64,000 nt of DNA, taken from assembly GCA_902613595.1 (NCBI GenBank), contig CACMHY010000001.1, forward strand, positions 682,001-746,000, read 5' to 3'. The notes under the pieces are model-generated. The model was not told where the DNA came from. It made no database searches and saw only the letters and a list, made by a program, of their open reading frames with translations. Source of the stretch: an uncultured Bacteroidota bacterium (GTDB taxonomy: Bacteria; Bacteroidota; Bacteroidia; Flavobacteriales; Flavobacteriaceae). How positions within the stretch are numbered: position 1 is the stretch's first letter; each line of letters begins with the position of its first letter. Positions 1 through 9,300 of this stretch are shown piece by piece. The position numbers and the translations under genes were made by a program.

Positions 1-2622
1 AATTAATTTAAATGCCTCTCTATTTTGTCCTTCATAAGATGCACTCACTGTTGGATATTTGGCTTGGATTTTGGGCATTATATTGTATCTAATATCATTC
101 ATAATGTCTGTTGGTGACGATTCTTCTGAATTTTTGAGATCTGCTGACACTTGAATTTCTCTCCTACCATCAAGATGGTTTATTGATACATCTCCTCTTT
201 CTATAGAATAAGTTGCTACCTCTTTTAGAGCGATAAAGTCTTTATTTGGTAAATCAATTTTCATATCCTCTAGTTGAGTAATTGATGACCTATCTTCTTT
301 TTTGTAGCGAACCCAAACCCTAATTTCATCTTGACCCCTTTGGAATCTTTGAGCTTGAACACCAAAAAATCCAGCTCTCACTCTACTCATTAAATATCTA
401 AGATCTAACCCCAAAGAATAAGCATTTTCCTTTAGTTTAAGTTTAATTTCCTTAATTCCCGCTGGATCATTATCTTCAATATCCTTGAGCAGTGCATTAG
501 AAATTAGAGCTTGTTTTAATTCATTTTTTGCACTTTTTAATTCATTTATATTATTTGATAGTAGAGATACTGAAACAGGTTTTCCTCCAAAATTTGAACC
601 GGAGCCAAAAACTATACTCTCAACCCCTACTACAGGTCCTACAAGTTCTGATATTCTAGAAGAGACCATAGAAGCCCTTATTTTATCAGGACGTTGTTCC
701 CCTGGTAAAAGATTAATAATTAGATTAGCTTTTGAAGCACCATTCCCTAGAGTTTTAATAGAATTTACAAAAAGACTTTTCCCTGTTCCCTTGAGATATT
801 TTTCTGTGAATTCTTTATTTACAATTTTAGATGTTTCCTCTATCATAGTAATTATTGAATCTGTTATTCTTTCATTTGTCCCATTAGGCATAACAAGATT
901 TATGGAAATTCTATCTGATGCTATTGAAGGAAAGAAAGAAGTTCTGATTATACCACCTCCAAATGAACCAATCGTAAGAGAAAAAAATGCAATAAACATT
1001 GATATTACTAAAAAACGGTTGTTCAAAGAAAATTTAAGGAAGGGTAAATAAAATTTATCTCTCATAAATTTCATAAGCTTATCTCCTACTTTATTGAAAT
1101 CCCTCAGTTTTTTAAATGCCTTCGAAATTAAAGTCTTTGGTTCTTTTTCAAGTTTTACTAGTGCCTTTGAGTGTGCTAAGTGAGCTGGTAGAATTACTAG
1201 TGCTTCAATTAGTGAAATAAAAAGGGTTAACATAACCACGACTGAAACCTCACTAAAAAATTCTCCAATCCTTCCATCTAGAAATAAAAAAAGTGAGAAA
1301 GCCATCATAGTTGTAATAATAGCTGATACAACTGGAGGAATAACTTCAAGTACCCCATCAATTGCAGCTCTGTAGGGTGTTTTACCTTTTTCATATTGTT
1401 GATAAATATTTTCAGCTATTACAATCCCATCGTCTACGAGTATCCCTATTACGATAATCATACCAAAAGTTGATAATACATTAATCGTAACCCCTACTAG
1501 AGGAGCAAAAATAAACATTCCTAAAAATGAAACCGGGAGGCCAAAAGCTACCCAAAAAGCTAACCTAGAATTTAGAAAAAGTGAAAGGAATATTAGTACT
1601 AAAATCATACCTTGGAAAATATTTTCTATCAATAGCCTATTCCTGCCATTAAGTGTTTCGGAGGCATCAGTTAAAACTTCAAGCCTTGAATTTTCGTTCT
1701 GACTATTAAAATTTTTAATATAATTTCTAACTTTTGCAGAAGATGAAATCACATCTTCAGAATTTGTTGAGCTAACTGAAATTTTAATCAATACATCATC
1801 ACTCAGAAAACTCCTATTTGGAGTCTCTGAAAATCTGTCTTGAATATTGGCAACATCATTCAAATAAATTTTGGTTCCATCAGGTTGTGACAAAACTTCT
1901 ATTTTAGAAAGTTCATTACCATAGTAAAATTTATTATTGGCTCTAATCAAAAATTCTTCTGCTCTTGTTTTTACTCTTCCTCCGGTTATAATGATGTTTG
2001 ATTTTGCCACAGCTTGTGCTACATCATTAAAACTTAAGTCATAAGCTAAAAGCTTATTTCTATCAACCGCGATTTCAATTTCTTCGTCCGGATATCCAGA
2101 GACAGTAATTTGTGAAATTCCTGGAATAGCCCTTAAATCATTTTCAATTTGACGGCCAATTTGTTTGAGTTCAAGAAGCGTCTGATTTTTTGCAGTTAAA
2201 GCAAAATTAATTGTCGATCTAGTTGGTTCTTGTTTATATACAACTAATGGCTCCATACCAGTTGGATAAGTCGGTACTCTATCCACAGCATTTTTTACTT
2301 CAAGTAACATGAAGTTTATATCTAATTCTTCTTCAATTTCAACAGTTATATTCCCACTATTCTCGCTTGAAACTGAAGTGACTCGTTCTACACCCCTTAG
2401 TCCTTTTAAATTATCCTCAATTTTTAAAATTACTCCTTCTTCAATCTCCATTGGAGATGCTCCTGGATAAATAACTGCGATGCGAATGACATGTGATTCA
2501 GTAAGTGGGAAAAATGATGACTTAAGTGACCTTAACCCTAAAATTCCAAACAACAAAAATGCTATGATAACTACATTTACAGCTACATGGTAACGAATAA
2601 AATAATTAATTATATTTTTCAA
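1..2622 (-). CDS. Efflux RND transporter permease, AcrB family (partial, C-terminus outside the window)
   Basis: Inner-membrane proton-driven pump that would work with the adaptor encoded just upstream and an outer-membrane channel not seen here. Reading from 2622 to the left edge gives 874 codons without a stop. AcrB-type full length is usually above 1000 residues, so the C-terminus is missing. Visible features are an N-terminal membrane helix, the porter-domain start (FFPLTESHVIRIAVIYPGAS), and the helix-4 motif GILVDDGIVIAEN near residue 395, whose two Asp residues are the proton-relay pair of the family. A second copy of the porter/helix architecture follows. The start must be TTG at 2622: an in-frame TAG lies directly before it and the first downstream ATG falls inside the porter domain. 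It begins 10 nt after the adaptor stop, so the two form an operon. The substrate cannot be told from the sequence. Confidence 0.93.
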   Translation of the reverse strand, partial: MKNIINYFIRYHVAVNVVIIAFLLFGILGLRSLKSSFFPLTESHVIRIAVIYPGASPMEIEEGVILKIEDNLKGLRGVERVTSVSSENSGNITVEIEEELDINFMLLEVKNAVDRVPTYPTGMEPLVVYKQEPTRSTINFALTAKNQTLLELKQIGRQIENDLRAIPGISQITVSGYPDEEIEIAVDRNKLLAYDLSFNDVAQAVAKSNIIITGGRVKTRAEEFLIRANNKFYYGNELSKIEVLSQPDGTKIYLNDVANIQDRFSETPNRSFLSDDVLIKISVSSTNSEDVISSSAKVRNYIKNFNSQNENSRLEVLTDASETLNGRNRLLIENIFQGMILVLIFLSLFLNSRLAFWVAFGLPVSFLGMFIFAPLVGVTINVLSTFGMIIVIGILVDDGIVIAENIYQQYEKGKTPYRAAIDGVLEVIPPVVSAIITTMMAFSLFLFLDGRIGEFFSEVSVVVMLTLFISLIEALVILPAHLAHSKALVKLEKEPKTLISKAFKKLRDFNKVGDKLMKFMRDKFYLPFLKFSLNNRFLVISMFIAFFSLTIGSFGGGIIRTSFFPSIASDRISINLVMPNGTNERITDSIITMIEETSKIVNKEFTEKYLKGTGKSLFVNSIKTLGNGASKANLIINLLPGEQRPDKIRASMVSSRISELVGPVVGVESIVFGSGSNFGGKPVSVSLLSNNINELKSAKNELKQALISNALLKDIEDNDPAGIKEIKLKLKENAYSLGLDLRYLMSRVRAGFFGVQAQRFQRGQDEIRVWVRYKKEDRSSITQLEDMKIDLPNKDFIALKEVATYSIERGDVSINHLDGRREIQVSADLKNSEESSPTDIMNDIRYNIMPKIQAKYPTVSASYEGQNREAFKLI

Positions 2623-2632
2623 CTAATTCTAT

Positions 2633-3775
2633 TTAATTTGGTTGTTTATCAACTGGATTTATTTCCATTCCATTGTATGCTCCAATTATAGGTTGTGAAA
2701 TGATTTCCTCCCCATCAACTAAACCTTCAACTATTGCTTGAGTTTCTGTATAGTGAATAGGGTTTATTTTAAGTGAAATAAGTTTATTTTCTCTAACTGC
2801 AAATAATTCTTTTGACCCATTTATAAGGCCTCTATCTAATGCAAAAACATTACTAAATTCCATTGCTTCAATCTGTGCTTCCATATACATTCCTTCTTTT
2901 AGATTTTTATCTTTTAATCGAATGTAAACTTCTACTGACTGTGTTTGGCTATTAACTTTTGCATTAATTCGGGAAACCTCCCCGGTAAATGATTGATTTG
3001 TATCAATTGATTTTACATTGACTTCAGCCCCTTTTGAAATATTAGATATATATGATTTTGGTAGAGCAACCATTAACTCGTAATCACCAGGTGCAATAAA
3101 TTCCCCTAATACTTGTCCAGGTCTTATTAATGACCCTTCTGTAATATTTGCCTGTACTAAAACGCCATTAAATGGTGCTTTTATTCTATAAAAAGTAAGC
3201 GTTTTCTCTAAGTTCTGTAAGGAATAATATGATGAAATTATACCCCTTCCAGATACAAATAGCCTGACTTTGTCATCCATTACAGGCAACGGGGGGACTG
3301 GTTTTTCAAGATTAAATACTTTTAAATATGAGTTCCATTTTAAATAGGCTTCAGGAAAATCTAGTTCAAGATCTGGAAGTACTGATGTAATCAAATTATA
3401 TAAAGCTGCACGTTGAGCGATAACATTTGCCCTATACTCTGAGGATTCTATTACTGCTAAATTTTGCCCAGATTTATAATCTTGACCTGATTTAAATAAA
3501 GGTTTTATTGTCTTTAGAATACCTTGAACACGAGCAGTGATTTGAATTCTTTTGTACGCTCTTAAAACACCATCTGATGGAATTTGAACTTGATAGGATC
3601 CATTTTTAACTTTGGTTGTGTAAGCATCCTTGATTGCATTACCCGCTTTTTTCCGAGTCGGAGGATTACTATCAAATATTTTTTTTGTGAGTTGTAAAGA
3701 TAATCCAATAACAAAAAATCCTAAGACAAATAGTATCCATTTTCTAGTATTTTTTAAAGAGGCACTCTTAGACAT
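2633..3775 (-). CDS. RND efflux periplasmic adaptor subunit (HlyD/MFP family)
   Basis: Membrane fusion protein linking the RND pump to an outer-membrane channel. It is 380 residues, normal for the family. There is one N-terminal membrane anchor (about residues 12-32), then the first half of a lipoyl-like domain (about 85-112, containing GILKTIKPLFKSGQ), a short helical hairpin, the second lipoyl half (about 198-226, containing APFNGVLVQANITEGS), a beta-barrel domain and a membrane-proximal domain. It is the first gene of the two-gene efflux operon. It starts with ATG at 3775 and is separated by about 240 bp from the divergent desaturase gene. An 8-bp inverted repeat in that gap is a candidate operator. 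No TetR- or MarR-type regulator gene is adjacent inside the window. Confidence 0.92.
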   Translation of the reverse strand: MSKSASLKNTRKWILFVLGFFVIGLSLQLTKKIFDSNPPTRKKAGNAIKDAYTTKVKNGSYQVQIPSDGVLRAYKRIQITARVQGILKTIKPLFKSGQDYKSGQNLAVIESSEYRANVIAQRAALYNLITSVLPDLELDFPEAYLKWNSYLKVFNLEKPVPPLPVMDDKVRLFVSGRGIISSYYSLQNLEKTLTFYRIKAPFNGVLVQANITEGSLIRPGQVLGEFIAPGDYELMVALPKSYISNISKGAEVNVKSIDTNQSFTGEVSRINAKVNSQTQSVEVYIRLKDKNLKEGMYMEAQIEAMEFSNVFALDRGLINGSKELFAVRENKLISLKINPIHYTETQAIVEGLVDGEEIISQPIIGAYNGMEINPVDKQPN

Positions 3776-3910
3776 TAGTTTAATTATTATATTAAAAATC
3801 TTATATTATTCTTGCAAAAGTTAAACATTTTTAGTTCTAATTATGGTATTATAAAATTTTATAGCCGTTTGTTTAACAATTTTTTTGCGAAACTATAATT
3901 AAATTTTGAA

Positions 3911-3933
3911 ATAACCTATCATAATTAGGTTAT
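3911..3933. promoter_or_regulatory. Operator-like inverted repeat between divergent genes
   Basis: ATAACCTA at 3911-3918 and its exact reverse complement TAGGTTAT at 3926-3933 flank a 7-bp spacer. The site sits 136 bp before the adaptor start codon and about 80 bp before the desaturase start codon, where a dimeric repressor could control either promoter. Regulation is inferred from geometry only; no cognate regulator is visible. Confidence 0.35.
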
Positions 3934-4013
3934 GTTAAAGGGGACAAATTTCAACTTTTATTTAAAAGAAATTTTAATCAAAGTTTAATTAATCATATTT
4001 TGGTAAAAATTAT

Positions 4014-5009
4014 ATGATAATGTCTATCCTAAAATCAATATGGAATGAAATTGAAGGTTTTTTTGGAGTAAGCCGTTTCTTCGATATTTTAGAAAGCCAT
4101 GACTATTCTGCTTTTTTGACTTATGATGGAATAGTAGCGCTTATAATGCCAATTGTGCCACTATTAATTTTTCTAGAACTCTTTTTGGGTTTTATTTATA
4201 AAAAACCGCAAACAAAGGTGTATAAGGTAATTTTCTTGATTTATCTATTTAATAGAGTTATAGGAAGGTTTATAGCTATCGGTATGGTAGCTTTTTGTAT
4301 CGGTTTTCTTGAACCTTATGCACTTGTAGAAACCTCTATGACGTGGTATTGGTTTATATATGGTTACATTGTGTGGGAATTTGCTCATTTTATATATCAT
4401 TTCTTAGCCCACAAGGTTAGACTATTTTGGTGTCTACATGCCACTCACCACAGCCCTGAAGAAATGAATTTGACTGTCTCTCACGCACATTTTTTTCTAG
4501 AAGCACCTTACGCTGATTTTATTAGAACTTCCATTTGCATAATAATGGGGGTGAATCCAGTAATGCTTTTTACAATCATGTTTATTGATGGAACCTATGG
4601 TGCTTTTATCCACGTAGGTGAGAATCTTATAAAAGACGCCCGCTTTGGATTTTTTAACAAAATCATGCTTACACCCTCTCATCACAGGGTTCACCACGCC
4701 AGAAACCCACTTTATCTTGACACTAATTATTGCAACCTTTTAAGCATATGGGATCGAATTTTCGGTACTTATCAAGAAGAGGATATAAATATGGAAATAG
4801 ATTATGGAATTACACGTCAAATTAATTCGGGAAGTTTTATCCAAGTCTATTTTGGCGAAATAATCCATTTGGTAAAAGATGTTACTAGGGCGCCCGGAAT
4901 CCTCAATAAGCTACGTTATATTTTTTATCCCCCTGGGTGGAGTCATGAAAAGGATTATATGACTGCAAAAATGATCCGTGATAAATACCTAAAAAGTAAC
5001 ATGAATTAG
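4014..5009 (+). CDS. Sterol desaturase / fatty acid hydroxylase superfamily membrane protein
   Basis: Predicted membrane-bound di-iron oxygenase of the fatty acid hydroxylase superfamily, 331 residues. The His clusters that bind the two irons are present: H-x3-H-x3-H near residues 124-132, HATHH near 142-146, a further His region near 155-160, and HRVHH near 223-227. Several hydrophobic segments lie between residues 40 and 115 and again around 170-200. Family members hydroxylate or desaturate sterols, fatty acids, carotenoids or alkyl lipids, and the substrate here is unknown. At 331 residues it is much longer than CrtZ carotenoid hydroxylase, so I do not call it crtZ. The start could be ATG 4014 or ATG 4020 (reading MSILKSIW), two codons later. 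It is followed after 86 bp by a PepSY protein with its own promoter. Confidence 0.88.
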   Translation: MIMSILKSIWNEIEGFFGVSRFFDILESHDYSAFLTYDGIVALIMPIVPLLIFLELFLGFIYKKPQTKVYKVIFLIYLFNRVIGRFIAIGMVAFCIGFLEPYALVETSMTWYWFIYGYIVWEFAHFIYHFLAHKVRLFWCLHATHHSPEEMNLTVSHAHFFLEAPYADFIRTSICIIMGVNPVMLFTIMFIDGTYGAFIHVGENLIKDARFGFFNKIMLTPSHHRVHHARNPLYLDTNYCNLLSIWDRIFGTYQEEDINMEIDYGITRQINSGSFIQVYFGEIIHLVKDVTRAPGILNKLRYIFYPPGWSHEKDYMTAKMIRDKYLKSNMN

Positions 5010-5046
5010 TAACTGCTTGTCTTATTTAAATTAATTCTAAATAAAA

Positions 5047-5077
5047 TTGTTTAGTTATTATATTGATTTTACTTTTG
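5047..5077 (+). promoter_or_regulatory. Bacteroidota-type promoter (-33 TTG, -7 TACTTTTG) for the PepSY gene
   Basis: TTG at 5047-5049 and TACTTTTG at 5070-5077 (matching TAnnTTTG) are separated by 20 nt, within the 17-23 nt reported for Flavobacterium promoters. The -7 box ends 18 nt before the ATG at 5096. Confidence 0.55.
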
Positions 5078-5095
5078 AACAAATAATCAATACAA

Positions 5096-5605
5096 ATGGA
5101 AAAAAAAGCAGGTGTTTATTTTAGAATAATTCATCGCTATCTAGGATTCTACCTTGTAGGAATAATGGCTGTTTACTCTGTGAGTGGAATCACCCTTATA
5201 TTTAGAAGGACAGATACTTTTAAAAAAGTAACTGAGGTTAAAACACAGCTAACACCAAACTTAAATGAAAATGAATTGGGTAAAAATCTTAAGATAAGAA
5301 ATCTTAGATTTACAAATTCGCAGGGCGATATTTTTTATTTTAAAGATGGTCAATACAACAAGTTGACTGGAAAAACTACTTATTTAAAAAAGGAAGTCCC
5401 CTATGTTCTGAAAAAAATGCAGAGTCTCCATAAAGCAACAACAAAGAGTCCTGTTTATTGGTTGAATATTTTTTTTGGAGTCTCTTTAATGTTTTTTGTG
5501 ATTTCATCTTTTTGGATGTTTCTTCCAAGTAATTCAGTCTTTAAAAAAGGAATTATATTCTCTTTAGCTGGAGTAATTATGACAATTATTATTCTATTTA
5601 TTTAG
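5096..5605 (+). CDS. PepSY-domain membrane protein
   Basis: Small membrane protein of 169 residues. The N-terminal stretch FRIIHRYLGFYLVGIMAVYS runs into a first membrane helix (about 13-36) and is characteristic of the PepSY-associated helix family. A soluble loop of about 80 residues follows (PepSY-like, with YFKDGQYNKLTGK), then two more helices (about 120-142 and 150-169). Larger relatives accompany iron/siderophore uptake or flavin reductase functions, but this short form has no assigned reaction. It has its own predicted promoter and runs convergently with the lipoprotein gene, with 9 bp between the stop codons. Confidence 0.78.
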   Translation: MEKKAGVYFRIIHRYLGFYLVGIMAVYSVSGITLIFRRTDTFKKVTEVKTQLTPNLNENELGKNLKIRNLRFTNSQGDIFYFKDGQYNKLTGKTTYLKKEVPYVLKKMQSLHKATTKSPVYWLNIFFGVSLMFFVISSFWMFLPSNSVFKKGIIFSLAGVIMTIIILFI

Positions 5606-5614
5606 TTAATAAAA

Positions 5615-6331
5615 TCAATTTGTCCTAAATGCATAAACACCCGAATTAGACTGATTCCCATTTAGATCTATAGAAATAATTTTCCAATAATATTTTGTTT
5701 TGTTTTGGACCTCTATTTCGATTGATGTGTTATCTTCAACATAATCAATAGATTCTATAAGAGTTGAAGCATCATTATCGTCTAAGTAGACTTCAAATTT
5801 TAAAAGATCCCCATCCACATCCGATGTTGTCCAGGAAAGTGTAATTAGGTTGTTAACTCCAGGGGTTACATTTTTACCAGATCTTGGGAAAATTAATTCA
5901 GCAGGAAATGGTGCATAATTTACTATTCCTTCCCCTGCTAGATAAAATTTCCATTGCTCACTTTCTGAAGGAGTTGAACCAACACCTCCAATACTTTTTA
6001 CTTTCCAACTATATGGCTCTGCCTTAATAAGTGTTATTGAAGTTTGGTTTACATTACTTGTAAATGTTTCTTTCGCTTGAGTTAATAAATTTGTTATTAT
6101 TATTTCGTAGGAAAGTGCATTTTGAGCATTGGACCATGAAAAATCAACACTACTTTGAGTATCATTAATAGATGTTCCGTCAAGACAGGTTTCATTATTT
6201 GCTGGGGCCAAAAGGCTTGAAGCGAGAGGATTTAAAATTTGGGCTTCTGGCACTGATTCTGAATCTGAGTCGGTTGAGCAGCTCAAAACCGTCAATATTA
6301 AAATCCAAAAAAATCTTGTAAAGTTTCTCAT
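5615..6331 (-). CDS. Predicted outer-surface lipoprotein with fibronectin type III-like domains
   Basis: A protein of 238 residues. The N-terminal signal sequence ends in LTVLSC followed by Ser/Thr/Asp/Glu-rich residues, a lipobox for acylation at Cys18. Two beta-sandwich units follow, each with the W-x-x-x-x-A/D pattern of fibronectin/Ig-like repeats: residues about 38-130 (with VDFSWSNAQNALSYEIIITN and YSWKVKSIGG) and about 138-236 (with LTLSWTTSDVDGDLLKFEVY and YYWKIISIDLNGN). It starts 2 nt after the stop of the giant T9SS gene and is surely cotranscribed with it. It may anchor or assist that protein on the outer membrane, but this is inference from the pairing. No catalytic motif is visible. 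Confidence 0.8.
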   Translation of the reverse strand: MRNFTRFFWILILTVLSCSTDSDSESVPEAQILNPLASSLLAPANNETCLDGTSINDTQSSVDFSWSNAQNALSYEIIITNLLTQAKETFTSNVNQTSITLIKAEPYSWKVKSIGGVGSTPSESEQWKFYLAGEGIVNYAPFPAELIFPRSGKNVTPGVNNLITLSWTTSDVDGDLLKFEVYLDDNDASTLIESIDYVEDNTSIEIEVQNKTKYYWKIISIDLNGNQSNSGVYAFRTN

Positions 6332-6333
6332 TC

Positions 6334-9300
6334 TTATTTTTTTATAACTTGAATAGATTGGTCTATTGTGGCACCACTCATTTTAATTATGTATACCCCT
6401 TGCTTATAATTTGATGTCTCTAATCTATAGTTTCTTGTGTAGAAAGAGAGATTGATTTTTTTGACATCAATAAGTTGTCCATTTACTGTATAAATACCAA
6501 TTTCAATAAAATCATCATTACCCCCAAAATAAAGATCTAAATAATTATCTATTGGATTTGGTGCATATTTAACTTCAAAAGAATTAAGGTAATTATCTTC
6601 ATATAGCCCTTGGCACTCAATCCCAGTTGATATTTTAATTTTGTTTAGTCCTTTACTCAATGATACGGTATACTTGCTACTTTGTGTTTGGGTTATTTTG
6701 CCATTATGAGAAATATTATAAACATCTCCACCACTTAGATCATAAGTAATCGATTGATTTGATTTATTAAGTATTCCACTAACAACAAGTGGTTTTGGAT
6801 CAGAGATAGTTAATTCAAAACATCTTTCAAATTCTGAATAACTAACCCCATCAATATTTACACATATTGAATAAGTACCTCCAGAGAGTTTATCTAGAGT
6901 CCATGTACTGCCAGCAAAACTCTCAGTCTTGTTCAGAGCTCCACTTACCGAGATATTATAAGTGACTGTGGTATCTAGTACATCTAGCCGAATGGAGTTT
7001 TCGCCAGCACACTTCTCAATTTTAGAGAGGGTGAAATTATTTGAAGGAAGATAATAAATCAAACAACCACTTAAATTTACTACTTCACCTAGTGGTGTAT
7101 CAGGACATGTATCAAATGGGTTCCAAACTCCGTCATGATCAAAGTCATCAGAAACGTCACCAACTCCATCTCCGTCTTCATCAGTCTGGTCTGCATTAGC
7201 TACTAGTGGGCTATTATCATAAATGTCGAAAATACCATCCCCATCGGTATCATCTGTTGGCAGAGCAGGTTTTGCTTGCAACTCTATCGCTTTTTTACCC
7301 CCTTCAGGTACTTGAATATTTGTTTGCGTTACACTGATTGGAACCTCAGGTTCACCATCGGCAGTGTTAATGTATTCAATTTCAACCTCGTAAATGTTAT
7401 CTTGATTTGCATCTCCTGGGGGACTAAACACGGGTGTTTTGATAAATTCTAAAACATCCTCTGTTTCCTCCTCATTATTTTGGCTGTTTTTCTGCTCACC
7501 TTTCGATGTGCTTCTAATTGTGAATTTACTAGCATCTGCTCCACCTTTAATTCTCTTTTTAACTTTCCATTTACCAACGTTTTTATTATGCGGGTTGTAA
7601 TATCTTCTGTGATCAACTTTTGAAGAACTTGAATTATTTGGTAGGCCAAAAATAGAAATAAAGAATTTTTTTGAAGATTTTTGATTTGGTAAATCAATTA
7701 CCTGAAAGCATTCATCAAGGCTGGTAATGTATCTTTCGTCAGACAAATCTTCTTTTGGAGAACCTATAGCTTCAATTTTAAAACAATGCTCTGTTTGGGT
7801 TTCATAATCTAACTTTCTTGTTGTAATTATCTCATTGCCGTTAAACTCAAGGTATCCATCGGTACTTAGGAATTCTAGAGGAATTTTTTCAGTTGGATTA
7901 AGCGGGTCTCTTGATTTTACTTCCGCCACTATAGTTCCGATAGGTGCATTTTCGTCTACATCAAAATAGTCGATTTTTATTTCAGGATGTGTCCTCTTAA
8001 TTATTATTAGAACAGAATGCTCAACTTCGTTCTCACCATCTCTTAAAATAAATTTGAATTCTGCCGCATTATAATCAGAATCATATTTAAGATTTGCACC
8101 TTCAATTACACTTATTTTACCTTGCCCATCTATCTGAAGAATACCGTCAAAAAGGTCACTTTGATTAATAAATGCAAAACTTTCTCCTTCGATATCAAAA
8201 GCTTTAACCTCACCAACAATTTGACCATTTCCTGGTTTTTCTTTAAATCTTATTACCCTTGTAGTTAAAATCGGTGGTGGATTTACCTTAACAGTTGCAC
8301 CTAATCTAAATATGTTGGGGAATGTTGGTATTACTGGATTGATAGTGTTAGGGCTGATATAATTCAATCTTTGTGTCGGTGAAACTTGATTTGCTGATAT
8401 ATCATAAATATTTGCATTTTTTATAAGAACTTGGAAGACTTGTTCTAATGTTGGCCCCGCTATGCTATTAATCACAGTGGTATTACTCACATCTATTGAA
8501 ACTTGATTATTCACTAAAACTCCCCCTGCTAATGTATTACTAGTATCTAGTGACTGAGTTAACGTAGCTCTTATAATATTTTCTCCACCAGTTAGTTGTC
8601 CACCTGATGTATTGGTAATCTGTGAAATTCGTAAAGGAATAATACCTCCTGCAATTTGTGATACGCCAAGACTTGATGCTAAAATTGGAGCATTTGAAGA
8701 AGCATTTCCGTAGACGCCTTCACTAAATTGAATATCTATAAACTCATTTGACCCACCTATTGAAACCCTCGTAATCTCAGGACTTTCTTTATCATTTAAA
8801 GTTATTGTATTGCTTTGAGATAATGATAGATTGACCTGGCCTCCTTTACTGTCAAAAATCGAATTTGAAACAGGGCTGATAGTTAAAATTTCTTGGCCTG
8901 AAGCTAAACCTTGGAAAGAAAGGCCTAATACATAGCTTAACGTTACACTGCTTGTTACCGAGGTAGGTACTGTACTTGAAAGCGTCGCACTTCCTGAGGA
9001 CAAGCTTAATTGAAAATCGCTTGCCTGTAAAGCTCCTGATCCAGATACATTATTGTAAACGGGCTCACTAAAAGTAATTACTGCTTGGGTATTGGCTTCA
9101 TTTATTTCTAAACTAGAAATAACAGGTAGGGTATTATTTAAGTTTATAGTATTAGAGTTCTGAGAGGTCAAAGCATAATTTCCAATAGCATCTTTAACTT
9201 TGTTTGTTTTTGGCGTGATTGTAATAACTTCAAAACCATCTGGTATTCCATTAACATTAATTCCAAATACATATTTGGTATTATTAGTGTCTGCATTATA

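Noticed and set aside
485-1051. Plus-strand ORF of 188 codons
   Set aside because: It lies entirely antisense to the RND permease, whose reading frame is continuous and carries family motifs.
4014-5009. Calling the di-iron membrane hydroxylase crtZ because carotenoid genes are in the window
   Set aside because: It is about twice the length of CrtZ and lies 30 kb from the carotenoid genes; the His motifs are shared by the whole superfamily.
7449-7697. Minus-strand 82-codon ORF inside the giant gene
   Set aside because: An out-of-frame shadow of the region before the TSP3 repeats; Lys/Leu-rich without a domain.
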